From Glandiceps talaboti (lineage: Eukaryota > Hemichordata > Enteropneusta > Spengelidae): a DNA stretch of 64,000 nt. Under the pieces are notes generated by a model. The model was not told the DNA's origin, did no database searches, and saw nothing but the letters and a program-made list of their open reading frames with translations. The position numbers were made by a program, and so were the translations under genes. Within the stretch, counting starts at the first letter, position 1. Every line of letters starts with the position of its first letter. The stretch is from NCBI RefSeq assembly GCF_964340395.1, contig NC_135555.1:7645431-7709430 (forward strand). Reading direction: 5' to 3'. Shown piece by piece: positions 60,030 through 64,000 of the stretch.

Positions 60030-60580
60030 CTAGATTTTAAACTACAAATAACTACAATCTTTAGATGTTAGAAGTGTTTGGCCTTCCATCATTTCATATT
60101 ACACTGCGCTAAGTCTACCTTGAATATCTAAACTCAATGAATTCCGGCTATTACAACCCCTGCAGCAATTGTCTAGAGATACCTCTGATCAGCACATCAT
60201 TTTATTACTGGTTGACAATTAAAACTGGCTTTGGAGGTGCCAAAAAGTCTACCAAGTTATCAAATAAACACTATCAAAAATGACATACATTGATATAACA
60301 ACAATAGTGAGTGCTTGTGATGTAGATTCACACCATGCTTTTATCTGTTTGATATCTGTGAAAGTTAGTCAATATATTGTCAAGTCAGTGCAGTCAGGTC
60401 ATATCTGCTATACAATTGTATAGGCAGATACAACCTTACTGCACTGATGTAACAATATATGGTTTATGATGATAGTTTGATAGTGTATAAGGAGAAGACT
60501 TCCTGGCACCTTCAAAGCCAGTTTTAACAGTCCACTATTGTCTTGCCATAACTGCTGCAAGGGTTGTAGTTTAAAAATGA
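60030..60580. mobile_element. 550-bp foldback element
   Basis: Left words TTTTAAACTACAA, TTACAACCCCTGCAGCA, AAAACTGGCTTTGGAGGTGC and CAATATATTGTCAAGTCAGT are matched in reverse order by ACTGATGTAACAATATATGG, GCACCTTCAAAGCCAGTTTT, TGCTGCAAGGGTTGTA and GTAGTTTAAAAAT. The centre is near 60418 (ACAATTGTAT). Confidence 0.8.
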
Positions 60581-63500
60581 AAATTGTATTGACATTGACT
60601 AGAAGCAGAAATGAATCTGTGATGTAAAGGATAGCTAAGACAGTCATGAAATATAAAATATTTTTGACGATGTTTGGAATTTAAAATACAGGCTTGGACT
60701 GGCGGCATATATTATGTTGGGTGTTGAATAATAGTGAATTATTTAGCATTCAAAAATCAGTTTGCATTTTTTATGTGATTGCCACTACTTCCTGTTTGGT
60801 TAATATTCTGTATGTGTGTACCATTGCTTAGGTTAGTTGAAAATACTATATTGGTTAGTATGGTTGTACTGTAGATATAATACTTAATGATTTAATACCT
60901 TTAAAAAAAAGAAAAAAAGCACACTTCACTATGCCAATAGTTCTCTTTACAAGGATAAAAAATGTAGATACCGGTACATACATGGATAAAATAAGGATAA
61001 ATTTACGAAGATTACAAAATTTTACATGATAAAAAAGATCCCTGTGTATATACCGTATGTATATATGCATGACATTGTCCATTTATGCTGTGTTATTAAA
61101 ACATAATGTGTTCATATACTAGCAAAGTATAATATTTGAATTTTCAAAGCAAACAAATCATAGGATCCATATAATGTCTGATCGTCAATTTTAAGATCAA
61201 TACGTCACAGGTTTGTCATCCATTACTAAATTCAAACTTTGCGTAATGTGACTTGTCAAATATTTTGTTGGGTTAAACTGTTTAGGATTAATGGAAGCTC
61301 GTATGTTACTGACTACTGTTCATAATATTTCGCAAAATTATCTCTCCTTGAACATCACAGATTAAAGTGATTTGTGGGCAGTTTTTTGTTCTCAGCAATC
61401 TATTTGGTCGATATTAACAATATTTTGTTTCATTAAGAATAATGGTCTCCTATCTGTGGGTATATTTGAATCATGTTAGTACTAAGTAGTCAAATTGCAA
61501 AGGTTATAATGCCCCATTACTTTAATTTAGTAAATAGCATTAATCATTTGATCTGTCTTGGTTGATCATCCTCATCAGAATGTCAATTTTTACTGAATGG
61601 TGGCCATTTCATAGAGACTTCATTTAAATGTCTACCCCTACATAATTAGATGTGGGCTTTTTATTAAGACATTGACCTTTGACCTTAGCATTGACTTAAC
61701 AAAATCAGCTAATTTTTTGCTTATCACATGTTCATTTGAATCTACAAATACATAAACATTTCATTCAAGTGTCTACCCCTATATTATCAGGTACAAGTTA
61801 TCAGATAGCACCTTGCCTTTTGACATTGACCTCCAGTTTATCCTTTCAGTCATGCACTAGTAAATTACATTATGGGAGGGGTGTCTACTACATTGACTTA
61901 CTGTTATTGCACCACAGTGCAAATGCTACTAGTATGTGGTGAAAATAGATGCAGGATAGCAGTACTCGAACAAACTCGTAGAAATACAGACAATATAGTC
62001 AGACACAGGATAGTTTATTTGAGAGACTTCTAACTGTTCAACATGCCACCATATAACCTGGTTCCTGGGTAAGATTTAAAAAACATCTTAGTGGTCTTTC
62101 ACCTTTGTTAAGCTTCTTACATGTAATACTGTAGAGTAGTATGATGTAGTTAAAAAGTATGTCACAATATCCTCTTTCAATTCCCCTAGGATGCGAAACA
62201 AAAAACTTTTTTTTTCTTGGCCTTAGGAGTATGCAAATAATCTTGGCCTTAGGAGTATGCAAATAAAAAAATAAATAAATAAAGCAAATCGAGAAATAAA
62301 ATGGTTTCTGTTTCACTGTCTGATCTCTACTAGTCTGGATGACCAGACTGGTTTCTAACCCAAACCAGGCTGGTCAAATTCCCTCAATCAGCACACATTC
62401 CTGGACTCCCTCCTACAGCGTTCATATAAACATGATTATGTTGTCGCATCCCCACGTCATTTAGTTTAACAGGACTGGCTCTGGAGTCCTGGTTGGACAT
62501 TGGACATCGTCAAATACAACTGTACCAAATTAATATTTAATGAGCGGTGACGACAGCCTGTTATTTTACAAGTGACATACACTTTTAGTGCTTCGCTTAC
62601 TATAAGGTTGAACCATAATTAACACTCTTCGCCAGGGCCTTGACTATACTGTGAGTTGTAGCATGGAAGTATACGTCTATGGTCGTAGTGATACTGTATA
62701 GGAACTAGACTAGATCTCTACCAAAAGGTTTATCTAATTATTATTCAGTGTGTGAAAATTTACAATAATTGGATAGCAGTCTGACAACTTTTAAGACAGA
62801 TTGTGCCATTTGTTACTTTCTAATGAGTTCCCCAGGGTGAAATGTATTATTCATACAATGGCATTTCATTCCACCCATGAGTGTGGATAATTTATAAAGC
62901 CAGGGACAGGTATGAAAACAAATATGATCTCTTCTGAGAACATCTGAAAACATTGCTTGTAAAAAAGGATGATTGAGTCACAAAATAACCTAGTCGAAGT
63001 CTTAGATTAATACCTATGTAGATTTCATCTGAATCATTTTGTGTGTATTTATCCAATTGCGGTCGTTTTCCTGACAATATCACAATTTGTTACTGTACAT
63101 TGTAAATGAGGTACAGAACAAAACCAGTCATATTTGCTTTCATTTATTGATTATGGTTCTGATATTTGAGTTAATATAAAGTATGTTTATGTGTGCAATA
63201 TTAAAGTGTGTGCATAAAATATTCCATAATTGGAATTGGACAAATCTCAAATGATGTAATACACAAATATACATTAGAACAAACAAAATTGCATGTGAGC
63301 GATCATGTCATTGAATAATGCTTTTCAGCATGAAAGCAAAATTTGGTTAACAGCATGTTAAGAAAAACAATCTTGACTGCATTTTGCTGTATAAATCCAA
63401 AGAATTTCATCAGCTTGGTTTCATGATATATTATATTAAAGCATATGACCCCATTAACACCTGATGAAAACATTCAGTCCACTTTCTTTGAAGAAGTCAA

Positions 63501-64000
63501 TCGAGTCTAGATGAAATATTTAGACAAGGTAACATTTCCTGCTTGTGATAAAATAACCTTTATATAAATTTTGGTGTAATTTAAACTTAGAAATTCTAAA
63601 ATAAGTCATTTTGTATAAAGACTTTTCTAATTCTGAAATATTCATTTCATACATGATTCGGATTTTAATATTTAATACACACATTTCAATGACAATATGT
63701 GATATAATTTAAAATTTATATGAGACTGTATGGCATTACTTTAAGTTGTGTGCTAATGATTAATATGTGAGTGTCATATATAGTATGCATGCAGTTTTGC
63801 CGCAATTCATAATATTAGAGACGTTTTTTACTGCCGACCCTAAACTTTTTTTTATGTTTTCGAGAAAAAAATAGTAAAATTGCAAAATTTGTGAAGTCTC
63901 ATGAGAAATAGTGGATGTGGAAACTGACATCAACTTAAAAAGACTTGAATATAATACTGTTCTTCCAATCTGTGATGGCTGTACATCTGATAGGAAGAAA
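60581..64000. other. Probable intron or intergenic DNA, nothing recognised
   Basis: No supported exon. A 24-bp direct duplication (CTTGGCCTTAGGAGTATGCA twice, near 62217 and 62243) is followed by AAATAAATAAATAAA. The 3' end of the window is plain AT-rich DNA. Confidence 0.5.

Overview
The window is from an animal nuclear genome. It is AT-rich and gene-sparse, with spliced GT-AG genes and a very heavy load of simple repeats, minisatellites and inverted-repeat elements. The proteins are plainly metazoan: exact-length orthologues of adenosylhomocysteinase, V-ATPase subunit d, dynein roadblock light chain and a UBC13-partner E2 variant. The repeat types (a tRNA-derived SINE, a non-LTR retrotransposon tail, a Penelope-like fragment, many foldback/MITE elements) fit a marine invertebrate such as a hemichordate, lancelet or lophotrochozoan. 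The sequence alone does not settle the phylum.

Layout. (1) 165-914 (+): last two coding exons of an unidentified membrane protein. (2) 1-6.6 kb: intergenic, with five tandem arrays; two carry a repeated TGATTGACA core. (3) 6632-13279 (-): complete 8-exon AHCY, 431 aa. (4) 13751-18818 (+): complete 7-exon V-ATPase subunit d, 351 aa, head-to-head with AHCY across 471 bp. (5) 21478-24902 and 25978-27575 (+): two tandem 4-exon DYNLRB genes, 96 aa each. (6) 27976-28785: LINE tail just after the second copy. (7) 30635-41395 (+): two-exon atypical Rab-like GTPase whose 10-kb intron holds a 3.4-kb, about 61-bp-unit minisatellite. (8) 52290-56179 (-): complete 4-exon UBE2V (142 aa), whose last exon has no ATG of its own. 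(9) from about 57.5 kb (+): first exons of an unrecognised gene that runs out of the window.

The genes are housekeeping genes (methyl cycle, vesicle acidification, dynein transport, K63 ubiquitin chains) and do not form a functional operon-like unit. AHCY and DYNLRB1 also lie close together on human 20q11.22, so this neighbourhood may be an old bilaterian linkage.

The most unusual content is non-coding. It includes at least a dozen unrelated-looking long inverted repeats. One has a loop that matches the 3' end of 18S rRNA and sits beside a Penelope-like reverse-transcriptase fragment. There is also a 44-bp perfect palindrome, arrays that duplicate splice donors, and a tandem gene pair in which the younger copy preserves the empty site of a transposon inserted in the other. 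All exon limits were read by eye from splice consensus, frame and family length, without alignment software.
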